From Colimorpha_A sp045543555 (GTDB taxonomy: Bacteria; Bacillota; Clostridia; Oscillospirales; CAG-272), in contig JAZQMQ010000025.1 of NCBI GenBank assembly GCA_045543555.1, forward strand, positions 62,001 through 126,000: a stretch of 64,000 nucleotides of DNA. Direction: 5' to 3'. The notes below the pieces were generated by a model, which saw only the letters and a program-made list of their open reading frames with translations, searched no databases and had not been told where the DNA came from. Position numbers and translations under genes: made by a program. Below, one piece after another: positions 7,867 through 15,955 of the stretch; position 1 is the stretch's first letter, and the number at the start of each line of letters is the position of its first letter.

Positions 7867-8747
7867 CAGTTGCCTCCGATCATCTCTTCGGCCGAAGCGC
7901 ATATAACGTAATTGTAGCCGTAGGTCTTTGCAGCGGCGATGCATCTTGCCTTTTTGGGTACGTATAAGGTAAGGTCGTTGCAGCCGTAGAAGGTGTTTTC
8001 TCCCAAAAAGGTTGCCTTTGGAACAAACACTTTTTTGAGAGAGGTGCATCCGCGGAAGGAATAGTCTCCAAGTCTGCTGATCGTTTCGGGAATCACGATC
8101 TCGGTGATCGATGAGCAGTTATAGAACGCGCTTTCATCGATATGATTTACTCTTTTTCCGAAAACAACTGTATTGAGAGCCGTACAGCCGTAGAAGGAGT
8201 ACGACTGTATGCTCGTAACACCGTCGGGGACTATAAGGGACGTTATCTTGGTTTTGTAGAACGCCTGCTTACCGATTATGATGAGTGTGGAGGGGAGATT
8301 TATCTTTTCAAGCGAAGAATTGCGGAATGCTGCCTGATTGATTATTTCAAGACCTTCGTTAGCTACGACCTCTTTAAGTGCGGCACATTCCTCGAAAGCA
8401 AATCGGTCTATTTCGATAAGAGCGGAGGGAAGTGTGACCTTTTCGAGCTTCTCATTTCCGTGAAAGGCGTATTCGGCAATCTTTTTTACGGGAACTCCGA
8501 GAAATGACTCGGGGATAACAACCTCGGTTGCATCCTTGCCGTAATAAACCGCGATCTCGGAATAGGATTCATAGATGTTTACTCCGAATAGATCGGTCTC
8601 AAGAGTAGAGGCTACGTCTTCATCGGGAAATGCGGTCGTATCGATGGGGGGGAGGGTGGTTATAATTGGGTCTTTTTCTTCACCTCCGCAGGAAAAAAGC
8701 ATGGTTATGGAGCAGATGATGAGTAAAAGGGCAATTATTTTCTTCAT
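7866..8747 (-). CDS. BspA-type leucine-rich-repeat lipoprotein
   Basis: The 293-residue protein starts with a lipoprotein signal peptide (MKKIIALLLIICSITMLFSC), giving Cys20 as the lipidated residue. Residues 75-275 are about eight copies of the BspA/LRR_5 repeat, of the form IGKQAFYKT-ITSLIVPDGVTSIQSYSFYGC. Such domains are found in surface proteins of gut and oral bacteria and may bind host or matrix proteins. It should be anchored to the outer face of the membrane. It is the first gene of a two-gene unit with the U32 protein. Its promoter at 8784-8812 has consensus -35 and -10 hexamers, so expression may be high. Confidence 0.85.
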   Translation of the reverse strand: MKKIIALLLIICSITMLFSCGGEEKDPIITTLPPIDTTAFPDEDVASTLETDLFGVNIYESYSEIAVYYGKDATEVVIPESFLGVPVKKIAEYAFHGNEKLEKVTLPSALIEIDRFAFEECAALKEVVANEGLEIINQAAFRNSSLEKINLPSTLIIIGKQAFYKTKITSLIVPDGVTSIQSYSFYGCTALNTVVFGKRVNHIDESAFYNCSSITEIVIPETISRLGDYSFRGCTSLKKVFVPKATFLGENTFYGCNDLTLYVPKKARCIAAAKTYGYNYVICASAEEMIGGN

Positions 8748-8783
8748 AAATTACACGTCCTAATCTTTGTTAATAACTAAATA

Positions 8784-8812
8784 ATTATAACACCTATTCT
8801 TCTATCTGTCAA
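8784..8812 (-). promoter_or_regulatory. Consensus sigma-A promoter of the LRR lipoprotein / U32 unit
   Basis: On the minus strand there is a perfect TTGACA, a 17-base spacer and a perfect TATAAT. Few promoters in the window match consensus this well. Confidence 0.8.
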
Positions 8813-8867
8813 CAAGATACAATGTGTATAATGCAACTTTTGGTATGACGAAATTTGTCTTAATCGG

Positions 8868-8896
8868 TTGACAACATAACTGTAATGTGCTATCAT
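8868..8896 (+). promoter_or_regulatory. Predicted promoter of the 8952 lipoprotein gene inside an inverted repeat
   Basis: TTGACA, a 17-base spacer and TATCAT. A perfect 10-bp inverted repeat, TTGTCTTAAT at 8855-8864 and ATTAAGACAA at 8895-8904, brackets the promoter, so a regulator could bind both arms. Confidence 0.65.
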
Positions 8897-8951
8897 TAAG
8901 ACAATGTATGCAAAAATATTAAAGCAAATTAGTTTTGAAAGGAAAATGAAA

Positions 8952-10385
8952 ATGAAAACCACTGTAAAATTTCTTTCGCTTGTGCTTGCGGTTGTAATGA
9001 TTGCTGCATCGTTTGCATCATGCTCCAGCAAAAAGAAGTCTACCGCAAGTGACTATCTTGAAAAGATATTTGACGTAGGAAATACAGAGACTATCGAATA
9101 CGACGTTATTCGTGAGGATATTTCCTTCAATCCTTCTGTATTTCTTGGACCCGAAAGCGGATTTGAGAACGTTTCCTTTAGCGTTTACACAGGCAAATCC
9201 GGAACCGTTCTTGATCTTGGTGCGGTTGCAGGCGGACAAAATACAAACGTTATGCTGTTCTATTCGGGTGAGAGCGTTGCGATCAAGTCAAACGTTCTCG
9301 GCGATAAAGCGCTCGGTATGTCTCTTTCTGAACTTCAGGTTCTTCTTGAGCAGCTCGGTGGCGCTGCACCCTACGCAGATAACGCATTTGAAGGCGGCGC
9401 AAGCATTGGTCTTGGCGGACTTCTTTCCGGTTCCGGTGCTATGGGCGACTTGCTTGCGGAAAACGGAGAAAAGATAGAGAAGTTTGTTGCCAAGTACGTT
9501 CAGGTGTTAGCCGATTCTATCGATAACGCGGCTGAACAGAGCGTTAAGGTATCCTCCGATATCACCGTTAACGTGAAGTTTAACGGCGACAGCGCAAAGA
9601 AGGCTATCAAGGATGTTTACAACACACTTAAGAGAGACAGAGAGCTCCGCAAGTTTGTTGAGGACATCGCAAAGACTGTTGCTCCCGACGAATATCAGGC
9701 TATCATTGCAGGATACGATTCAATTTTTGAGAGCGACGATGTGCTCGAGCAGCTCTTTGCCATGATCAGCGAGTATGATGCCGAAATCGGAATGACCGTT
9801 GTTGCAGATAAGCAGTATAATCTCAAGGCCCTCAAACTTTACGCAGACGTTGAAGGATATGAGGTTTCCTTCAGCTTCGACGGAACCGATGAAAACAACA
9901 TCAAGCTTGCGCTCAAAATGGATATGGGCGAAGAGAACTTTGAAGTTCAAATGAATATCAAGACCGTGACAACCGGCGACGTTACCAAGACCGCTCTTAT
10001 CGTTTCGGGTCTGGGCGCTGAGTCATTTGAGGTGTTATCCGTTGAAACCGATGCCGAAGGCAACTACACTCTTCGTGTTGACGGAGATATCCTCGGAATG
10101 TTTGTTCTCAATTCGGTGGAAACTATTGGGGTTATTGAGATCAAGGGTAAGGTAGTTGAGGCCGAAGGCATGGTTTCTGTTGATACCGTTGTTGTTGGCG
10201 ACATGGAGATCAAGCTTGGGCTTACCATGAAGACCACACTTAACGGCGAAATGCCCGCTTTCCCCAGCGACTACGATCTCATTACCGATCTCACCGAGGC
10301 AGACCTCGTTGAGCTTCAGGAAAAGATCATGTCCGATCCCGTTATAAGCTATCTTGCTGAGCTGTTTAGCTCAATGGAAGCTTGA
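8952..10385 (+). CDS. Lipoprotein of unknown function
   Basis: This is a 477-residue predicted lipoprotein. The signal peptide is MKTTVKFLSLVLAVVMIAAS, with the lipidation Cys in FASCSSKKK. An ATG six bases upstream is also in frame, but the AAAGG site is spaced better for the one chosen. The mature part is soluble, Asp/Glu/Val-rich and without recognisable catalytic motifs. Its beta-strand pattern with many alternating hydrophobics loosely recalls LolA-like lipid-binding lipoproteins, but I cannot assign a family. It has its own promoter and terminator and is divergent from the LRR lipoprotein operon. Confidence 0.75.
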   Translation: MKTTVKFLSLVLAVVMIAASFASCSSKKKSTASDYLEKIFDVGNTETIEYDVIREDISFNPSVFLGPESGFENVSFSVYTGKSGTVLDLGAVAGGQNTNVMLFYSGESVAIKSNVLGDKALGMSLSELQVLLEQLGGAAPYADNAFEGGASIGLGGLLSGSGAMGDLLAENGEKIEKFVAKYVQVLADSIDNAAEQSVKVSSDITVNVKFNGDSAKKAIKDVYNTLKRDRELRKFVEDIAKTVAPDEYQAIIAGYDSIFESDDVLEQLFAMISEYDAEIGMTVVADKQYNLKALKLYADVEGYEVSFSFDGTDENNIKLALKMDMGEENFEVQMNIKTVTTGDVTKTALIVSGLGAESFEVLSVETDAEGNYTLRVDGDILGMFVLNSVETIGVIEIKGKVVEAEGMVSVDTVVVGDMEIKLGLTMKTTLNGEMPAFPSDYDLITDLTEADLVELQEKIMSDPVISYLAELFSSMEA

Positions 10386-10423
10386 AGCAAAGTGCCCGAC
10401 GGCGAATATTTAGTCTGAAATCT

Positions 10424-10449
10424 AAAAGCACCGCTGCCGCGGTGCTTTT
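10424..10449 (+). terminator. Terminator of the 8952 lipoprotein gene
   Basis: An 11-bp stem (AAAAGCACCGC / GCGGTGCTTTT) with a TGCC loop ends in T. Confidence 0.83.
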
Positions 10450-10537
10450 AAAGTTTTGAAAGTTGCACAAAATATTGCGTATTGTAAATGCAGTGATGTG
10501 AAAACTGATAAAAATAAAAAAACTTTCAAAAAACCCC

Positions 10538-10572
10538 TTGATTTTTATGCAAGACAGTTGTATAATTATGCA
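10538..10572 (+). promoter_or_regulatory. argG promoter overlapped by two ARG-box-like palindromes
   Basis: TTGATT at 10538 and TATAAT at 10561 are 17 bases apart. Two imperfect copies of the ArgR half-site palindrome (consensus TGAATWWWWATTCA) overlie them: TTGATTTTTATGCA at 10538-10551 (11 of 14) and TGTATAATTATGCA at 10559-10572 (12 of 14). Their centres are 21 bases apart, the helical spacing known for paired ARG boxes. Repression of argG by ArgR in response to arginine is therefore predicted. No argR gene is in the window. Confidence 0.65.
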
Positions 10573-10616
10573 AAAGTATAAAATCGATGAATATCGGATG
10601 AAAGGATATACTCATT

Positions 10617-11843
10617 ATGGAAAAGAAAGACATCAAAAAGGTAGTTCTCGCATATTCCGGAGGACTTGACACATCTATTATTATTCCGTGGCTTAAGGAA
10701 AATTATAACAACTGTGAGGTAATCGCAGTTTCCGGTAACGTAGGTCAGGCAGACGAGCTTGAAGGACTTGAAGAGAAGGCCATCAAGACCGGTGCTTCCA
10801 AGCTCTACGTTCTCGATCTTACCGACGATTATGTTGATAACTACATCATCCCCTGCGTTAAGGCGGGCGCAAAGTACGAGGAATACCTCCTCGGAACATC
10901 TCATGCACGTCCCTGCATTGCAAAGGGTCTGGCTGAGATCGCGATCAAGGAAAATGCAGATGCGATCTGTCACGGCTGTACCGGTAAGGGTAACGACCAG
11001 GTTCGTTTCGAGCTTACTTTAAAGCATTTCTGCCCCGATATGCACATCATCGCTCCTTGGCGTGAATGGGATATCAAGTCCCGCGAGGAAGAGATAGACT
11101 ATGCAGAGGCGCACAACGTTCCCCTCAAGATTAACCGCGAAACCAATTACTCAAAGGATAAGAACCTCTGGCACCTTTCTCACGAGGGAATGGATCTTGA
11201 GGATGCAGGCAACGAGCCTCTCTACTCTAAGGAAGGATTCCTTGAGATGGGTGTATGTCCCGAAAAGGCTCCCGATGAGCCCACATATGTAACTCTCGAG
11301 TTCGAGCAGGGCGTTCCGGTAGCCATCGACGCAGAAAAGATGTCTGCAAAGAACATCATTCTCAAGCTCAACGAGCTCGGCGGTAAGAACGGTATAGGAC
11401 TTCTCGATATCGTTGAGAACCGTCTTGTAGGTATGAAGTGCCGCGGCGTATACGAAACCCCCGGTGGAGAGATCCTCTACTTCGCTCACAACTACCTCGA
11501 GACTCTTTGCCTCGATAAGATGACCGCGCATAAGAAGCAGGAGCTTTCCGTAACCTTTGCAGATCTCGTTTACAACGGACAGTGGTTCACTCCTCTCCGC
11601 GAGGCGCTTTCCGCATTCGTTGATAAGACTCAGGAGCACGTTACCGGTAAGGTAAGAGTTAAGCTCTATAAAGGTAATATCATCAAGGCAGGCGCTTGGT
11701 CTGATTGGTCACTCTATTCCGAGGAGATCGCAACCTTCGGCGAGGACCACGTATACGACCAGAAGGATGCTACCGGCTTTATCAATCTCTTCGGTCTTCC
11801 CGTAAAGGTTCAGGCTCAGGTTGACGCAAAAAATAAGAAGTAA
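10617..11843 (+). CDS. argG: Argininosuccinate synthase
   Basis: The 408-residue enzyme condenses citrulline and aspartate with ATP in the urea/arginine pathway. The ATP pyrophosphatase P-loop AYSGGLDTSI is at residues 12-21, and the citrulline/aspartate-binding segment CHGCTGKGNDQVRFEL follows. Length matches the bacterial family. The ATG is preceded by GAAAGGATATA. It is the first gene of an argG-argH-argF run, and the predicted ARG boxes lie just upstream. Codon use is strongly biased to a few codons, typical of a well-expressed gene. Confidence 0.96.
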   Translation: MEKKDIKKVVLAYSGGLDTSIIIPWLKENYNNCEVIAVSGNVGQADELEGLEEKAIKTGASKLYVLDLTDDYVDNYIIPCVKAGAKYEEYLLGTSHARPCIAKGLAEIAIKENADAICHGCTGKGNDQVRFELTLKHFCPDMHIIAPWREWDIKSREEEIDYAEAHNVPLKINRETNYSKDKNLWHLSHEGMDLEDAGNEPLYSKEGFLEMGVCPEKAPDEPTYVTLEFEQGVPVAIDAEKMSAKNIILKLNELGGKNGIGLLDIVENRLVGMKCRGVYETPGGEILYFAHNYLETLCLDKMTAHKKQELSVTFADLVYNGQWFTPLREALSAFVDKTQEHVTGKVRVKLYKGNIIKAGAWSDWSLYSEEIATFGEDHVYDQKDATGFINLFGLPVKVQAQVDAKNKK

Positions 11844-11852
11844 CGGGAATAC

Positions 11853-12090
11853 GCGGGAAACTTTTTAAAAAAAGTTTCCCGCACTCCGCACTTCCCGCAG
11901 GGAAGTGACGCAGACATTTGTATAAATGTCTGCACAAAACATTTTTAAACTGCCGAAAACTACCGTTTTCGGCGAATTGTATTTATGGAAATCACGCGAA
12001 AAACACAGTTTTTCGCTTATCAAAAGTTTTTGAAAGTCAAGAAAACTTTTTGAAAAAAGTTTTCTTGCGGGGCTTCGGGGCGGAGTCCCG
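11853..12090. repeat. Seven-hairpin intergenic repeat element between argG and argH
   Basis: In order: GCGGGAAACTTT / AAAGTTTCCCGC; CACTTCCC / GGGAAGTG; GCAGACATTT / AAATGTCTGC; GCCGAAAAC / GTTTTCGGC; GCGAAAAA / TTTTTCGC; CAAGAAAACTTTTT / AAAAGTTTTCTTG; and a GC-rich CGGGGCTTC...GGAGTCCCG. The argH ribosome site follows at once. The element at 15723 repeats the same order with different bases, so this is a defined repeat family and not chance. Some hairpins could attenuate or stabilise the arg mRNA. Confidence 0.75.
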
Positions 12091-12101
12091 AAAGGAGAAT
12101 T

Positions 12102-13475
12102 ATGGCAAAAATGTGGGAAGGCGTAACGGCGGCGAACACGTCCGTTATAGCCGACGATTTTAATTCATCAATATCCTTTGACCACAAGATGTACAAGCAG
12201 GATATTACAGGCTCTATCGCTCATGCATCTATGCTTGCAAGACAGGGGATAATAGCTGATTCCGAATGCGATATGATCACAGACGGTCTTTCGTCTATTC
12301 TGGATGATCTTAATTCAGGTGCTCTGACCTTCGATATGACAGCTGAGGATATTCATATGTTCGTTGAGGCAGAGCTTACAAAGCGTATAGGCGACGTAGG
12401 CAAGAAGCTTCACACGGCAAGAAGCAGAAACGATCAGGTAGCCCTTGATCTTCGCCTGTATTTGCGTGATGAGATCGACGAAATATCCGTTCTTATAAAG
12501 GAGCTGGTAAAGGCGATACTTTCCCAGGCTGAAAGCGGTAAAGATATGATAATGCCGGGATACACGCACCTTCAAAGAGCGCAGCCGATAACCTTTGCGC
12601 ATCATCTTCTTGCATATGCGATGATGTTCAGCCGCGATCTTTCCAGACTTTCCGATTGCCGTGCAAGAATGAATTATTCTCCTCTCGGCTCATGTGCTCT
12701 TGCAGGAACAACATACAATACAGACCGTCTTTATGCCGCAGAAAAGCTGGGATTTGACGGCATTTGCGAAAACAGTATAGACGGAGTTTCCGATCGTGAT
12801 TTCTGTGTTGAGCTTCTTTCGGTATGCTCGCTTATTATGACTCATCTTTCGCGTTTTTCGGAAGAGGTGATACTCTGGTCGAGCTGGGAGTTCAGATTTG
12901 TTGCCCTCGACGATGCGTATACAACGGGCTCATCGATCATGCCGCAGAAGAAAAATCCCGACATGGCAGAGCTTGTCAGAGGAAAAACGGGCCGTGTTTA
13001 CGGCGATCTTATAGGCACTCTTACCGTTCTTAAAGGTCTTCCGCTTGCATATAACAAGGATATGCAGGAGGATAAGGAGTCGATCTTTGATGCCACCGAA
13101 ACCGTTAAAAACTGCCTTAAGGTCTTTGCACCAATGATCGCAACCATGAAGCCTATTCCCGAAAATATGTATAAGGCTGCTCAGAAGGGCTTTATTAACG
13201 CCACGGATCTTGCGGACTACCTCGTAGGTAAAGGGCGCCCCTTCCGCTCGGCGTATAAGACCGTAGGTCAGCTGGTAAGAAAATGTACCGAGCTTGGCAC
13301 GGTCCTTGATGAGCTTCCTTTGGATGAATACAAAAAGGCAGACGAGCTGTTCGAAAACGATCTTTATTCGGCAATTTCCCTTGAAACCTGCGTTCTTAAG
13401 CGTAATTCTCTCGGCGGCTGCGGTAAGGAGTCGTACGAAAGACAGGTAAAATATATCGAAGAGGCACTTAAATAA
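12102..13475 (+). CDS. argH: Argininosuccinate lyase
   Basis: The 457-residue member of the fumarase/aspartase superfamily splits argininosuccinate into arginine and fumarate, the last step of arginine synthesis. The family signature GSSIMPQKKNPD carries the catalytic Ser, and HTARSRNDQV and the THLQRAQP block with the catalytic His region are intact. A good AAAGGAG lies 6 bases before the ATG. It is placed after argG across a 258-bp hairpin-rich gap, and argF follows after 72 bp. Confidence 0.96.
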   Translation: MAKMWEGVTAANTSVIADDFNSSISFDHKMYKQDITGSIAHASMLARQGIIADSECDMITDGLSSILDDLNSGALTFDMTAEDIHMFVEAELTKRIGDVGKKLHTARSRNDQVALDLRLYLRDEIDEISVLIKELVKAILSQAESGKDMIMPGYTHLQRAQPITFAHHLLAYAMMFSRDLSRLSDCRARMNYSPLGSCALAGTTYNTDRLYAAEKLGFDGICENSIDGVSDRDFCVELLSVCSLIMTHLSRFSEEVILWSSWEFRFVALDDAYTTGSSIMPQKKNPDMAELVRGKTGRVYGDLIGTLTVLKGLPLAYNKDMQEDKESIFDATETVKNCLKVFAPMIATMKPIPENMYKAAQKGFINATDLADYLVGKGRPFRSAYKTVGQLVRKCTELGTVLDELPLDEYKKADELFENDLYSAISLETCVLKRNSLGGCGKESYERQVKYIEEALK

Positions 13476-13506
13476 GTCCCACGTTAAAAGTTTTTGAAAG
13501 GAGTTT

Positions 13507-13537
13507 GAGGAAAATCTTTTTCCAAAAAGTTTTCCTC
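13507..13537 (+). other. Stable hairpin between the ribosome site and start of argF
   Basis: GAGGAAAA-t-CTTTTT pairs with AAAAAGTTTTCCTC, 14 base pairs with one bulge. The only good ribosome site (AAAGGAG, 13497-13503) lies before the hairpin, and the argF ATG lies 10 bases after it. Looping out the stem would bring the two to about 13 bases apart. It resembles the sixth hairpin of the dispersed element. Confidence 0.6.
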
Positions 13538-13547
13538 ATGAAATACT

Positions 13548-14453
13548 ATGAAACATTTTCTTAAGCTCTCCGATTGGAGCACCGAAGAAATCTATGAAGC
13601 ACTGGACTTGGCTGATAAGCTCAAGTACGAAAGAAAACACGGCATACCCCACCGTCTGCTTGAGGGACAGACTCTCGGAATGATATTCTCAAAATCATCC
13701 ACACGTACAAGAGTATCCTTCGAGGTCGGTATTCATGACCTGGGCGGAACAGGACTTTTCCTTTCATCCCGCGATCTTCAGATAGGCAGAGGCGAACCCG
13801 TTGAGGATACAGCAAGAGTACTTTCCCGTTACCTCGACGGAATTATGATCCGTACCTTCGCTCAGAAGGAGGTCGAGGATCTTGCAAAGTATGGCTCGAT
13901 ACCGATAATCAACGGTCTTACCGACTACTGCCACCCCTGTCAGGTAATGGCTGACCTTCAGACGATCCGCGAGCATAAAGGCGAGCTTTCGGGCAAGAAG
14001 CTGACCTACATCGGCGACGGTAACAATATGGCAAACTCTCTTATCGTCGGCGGTATCAAGACAGGCATGGAGGTTGCTGTTGCTTGTCCTAAGGGCTATG
14101 AGCCCGATGCAGATATAATGAAGTGGGCACGTGAAAACGGAAAGTTTACCTGCACCGAAAATATACTCGAGGCGGCATCCGGTGCCGACGCGGTATATAC
14201 AGACGTATGGGCGTCTATGGGACAGGAGGACGAGGCGGCAAAGCGCAAGGAAATTTTCAAAAATTATCAGATAAATTCCTCGGTAATGGCTGCCGCAAAT
14301 ACAGGCGCAATGGTAATGCATTGCCTCCCCGCACACAGAGAAGAGGAGATAACTGCCGAGGTGTTTGAAGCCCATGCAAACGAGATCTTCGACGAAGCGG
14401 AGAACCGTTTGCACGCTCAGAAGGCAATTATGGTTCTCTGTATGGGCAGATAA
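13548..14453 (+). CDS. argF: Ornithine carbamoyltransferase
   Basis: The 301-residue transcarbamylase makes citrulline from ornithine and carbamoyl phosphate. The carbamoyl-phosphate-binding SKSSTRTR, the HPCQ motif and the ornithine-side HCLPAHR loop identify OTC rather than aspartate transcarbamylase. The gene completes an argG-argH-argF set, converting ornithine to arginine. Earlier arginine genes (argC, argJ, argB, argD) are not in the window. The start has no close Shine-Dalgarno sequence, and a stable hairpin intervenes. A weak hairpin followed by T-rich sequence at 14455-14490 may end the transcript. Confidence 0.95.
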   Translation: MKHFLKLSDWSTEEIYEALDLADKLKYERKHGIPHRLLEGQTLGMIFSKSSTRTRVSFEVGIHDLGGTGLFLSSRDLQIGRGEPVEDTARVLSRYLDGIMIRTFAQKEVEDLAKYGSIPIINGLTDYCHPCQVMADLQTIREHKGELSGKKLTYIGDGNNMANSLIVGGIKTGMEVAVACPKGYEPDADIMKWARENGKFTCTENILEAASGADAVYTDVWASMGQEDEAAKRKEIFKNYQINSSVMAAANTGAMVMHCLPAHREEEITAEVFEAHANEIFDEAENRLHAQKAIMVLCMGR

Positions 14454-14496
14454 GTGCTTTAGCGTTGTAAAGCAACAAAATATTTTTTCAAAACTA

Positions 14497-14525
14497 TTGA
14501 CTAATTATACATACGAGAGTATAAT
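14497..14525 (+). promoter_or_regulatory. Predicted sigma-A promoter of serC-serA
   Basis: TTGACT, a 17-base spacer and a perfect TATAAT. The transcript would have a leader of about 105 bases. Confidence 0.72.
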
Positions 14526-14547
14526 GAATATGATTTTAATGAATTAA

Positions 14548-14606
14548 GCTCCCTGCATATAATGCAATGCAGAGCCAAAGCCCTCCTCGGCCGACGGAGG
14601 AGCGGG
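14548..14606 (+). other. Structured serC mRNA leader (two hairpins)
   Basis: The first hairpin is CTGCAT / ATGCAG (14553-14572), extended by GCTC / GAGC. The second is CTCCTC / GAGGAG with flanking GCCC / GGGC. Neither has a T-run, and no T-box or known riboswitch consensus was recognised. The role is unknown. Confidence 0.4.
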
Positions 14607-14638
14607 CAATCTATGTAAGTCGGAGATAGGATATCATT

Positions 14639-15727
14639 ATGAACAGAGTTTATAACTTTTCAGCGGGCCCTTCGATGCTTCCCCTTCCCGTGCTTGAGCA
14701 GGCACAGCGCGAGCTTATCTGCTATGGCGAAAGCGGAATGTCGGTAATGGAGATGAGCCACCGCTCTCCCGATTACGAAGCAATCATTCAGGCAGCAGAG
14801 GCCGACCTCCGTACCCTTATGAATATTCCCGATAACTATAAGGTGCTCTTCCTCCAGGGCGGAGCTTCCACTCAGTTTGCTTCTGTTTGCTACAACCTTC
14901 TCACAGGCTCCGGCAAGGCAGACTACATCGTTTCCGGTATGTTCTCCAAGAAGGCGGCTGCAGAGGCTAAAAAGTACGGTGATATCAGAATCGTGGCTTC
15001 CTCCGAGGATAAGAATAACACATACGTTCCTCAGACCTCCCGCGAGGATTTCCGTCCCGATGCAGATTACGTACACGTTTGCTTCAATAATACTATCTAC
15101 GGTACTAAGTACAACTACATTCCCGACACCGGTGACATTCCTCTCGTAGCTGATATGTCCTCCTGCATCCTCTCCGAGCCCGTCGACGTAACCAAGTTCG
15201 GTGTTATCTACGCAGGTGCTCAGAAGAACGTTGCTCCCGCAGGTCTCACCATCGTAATCGTTCGTGAGGACCTTCTCGGAAAGTGCCGTCCCGACACTCC
15301 CGCAATGTTCGATTGGAAGCTTATGGCTGACAACGATTCTATGTACAATACTCCTCCTTGCTACCCCATCTACGTTGCAGGTCTTGTATTCAAGTACCTT
15401 CTCGATATGGGCGGACTTGAGGCAATGAAGGAGTACAACGTAAAGAAGGCTGCTACCCTCTACGATTACCTTGATTCTCAGTCCTACTATGTTGCTCCCG
15501 TTGAGAAGGATTCCCGTTCCATGATGAACGTTACCTTTGTTACCGGCAACCCCGACCTCGACAAGAAGTTTGCTTCCGAGGCAGGCAAAGCAGGCTTCAA
15601 GAACATCAAGGGTCACCGTTCTGTAGGCGGAATGAGAGCATCTATCTACAACGCTATGCCTATCGAGGGCGTTGAGAAGCTCGTTGAGTTCATGAAGGAT
15701 TTCGCCGCTAACAATCCTAAGGCTTAA
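14639..15727 (+). CDS. serC: Phosphoserine aminotransferase
   Basis: The 362-residue class V aminotransferase converts 3-phosphohydroxypyruvate and glutamate to phosphoserine. The N-terminal NFSAGPSMLP signature and the PLP-binding Lys196 in YAGAQKNVAPAG are present. It precedes serA, the enzyme one step earlier in the same pathway, so the two form a serine module. No serB phosphatase is adjacent. Codon bias is strong, as in argG. Confidence 0.96.
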   Translation: MNRVYNFSAGPSMLPLPVLEQAQRELICYGESGMSVMEMSHRSPDYEAIIQAAEADLRTLMNIPDNYKVLFLQGGASTQFASVCYNLLTGSGKADYIVSGMFSKKAAAEAKKYGDIRIVASSEDKNNTYVPQTSREDFRPDADYVHVCFNNTIYGTKYNYIPDTGDIPLVADMSSCILSEPVDVTKFGVIYAGAQKNVAPAGLTIVIVREDLLGKCRPDTPAMFDWKLMADNDSMYNTPPCYPIYVAGLVFKYLLDMGGLEAMKEYNVKKAATLYDYLDSQSYYVAPVEKDSRSMMNVTFVTGNPDLDKKFASEAGKAGFKNIKGHRSVGGMRASIYNAMPIEGVEKLVEFMKDFAANNPKA

Positions 15728-15935
15728 GGGCTCCGCCCTTAAGAATCCCACTTGAAACCTTTTTGAAAAAAGGTTTCAAGACTTCCTAAAACCTTTATCT
15801 GCCGAAAGCTGACGCTTTCGGTGGAATTATTAAAAATATTTTCCTGCGAAAACGGAGTTTTCGCCATTCAAAGTTCTTGAAATCCTTAAAAACTTCTTTC
15901 AAGAAGTTTTTAAGCGGGGTATGGGGCGGAGCCCC
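15723..15935. repeat. Multi-hairpin intergenic repeat element between serC and serA
   Basis: In order: CTTAAGGG / CCCTTAAG; CTTGAAACCTTTTT / AAAAGGTTTCAAG; GCCGAAAGC / GCTTTCGG; GCGAAAA / TTTTCGC; CTTAAAAACTT / AAGTTTTTAAG; and GGGG...GGGGCGGAGCCCC, followed by the serA ribosome site. The order and spacer style match the element at 11853 although stem sequences differ by compensating changes. Confidence 0.75.
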
Positions 15936-15955
15936 ACATCCGGAAAGGTGTAAAA

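Noticed and set aside
14526..14638. A T-box or known amino-acid riboswitch in the serC leader
   Set aside because: No AGGGTGGNACCGCG-like box or other recognised riboswitch core is present.
14660..15751. A 363-codon antisense ORF across serC
   Set aside because: It is a by-product of strong codon bias in serC. The protein has no family features and no ribosome site.
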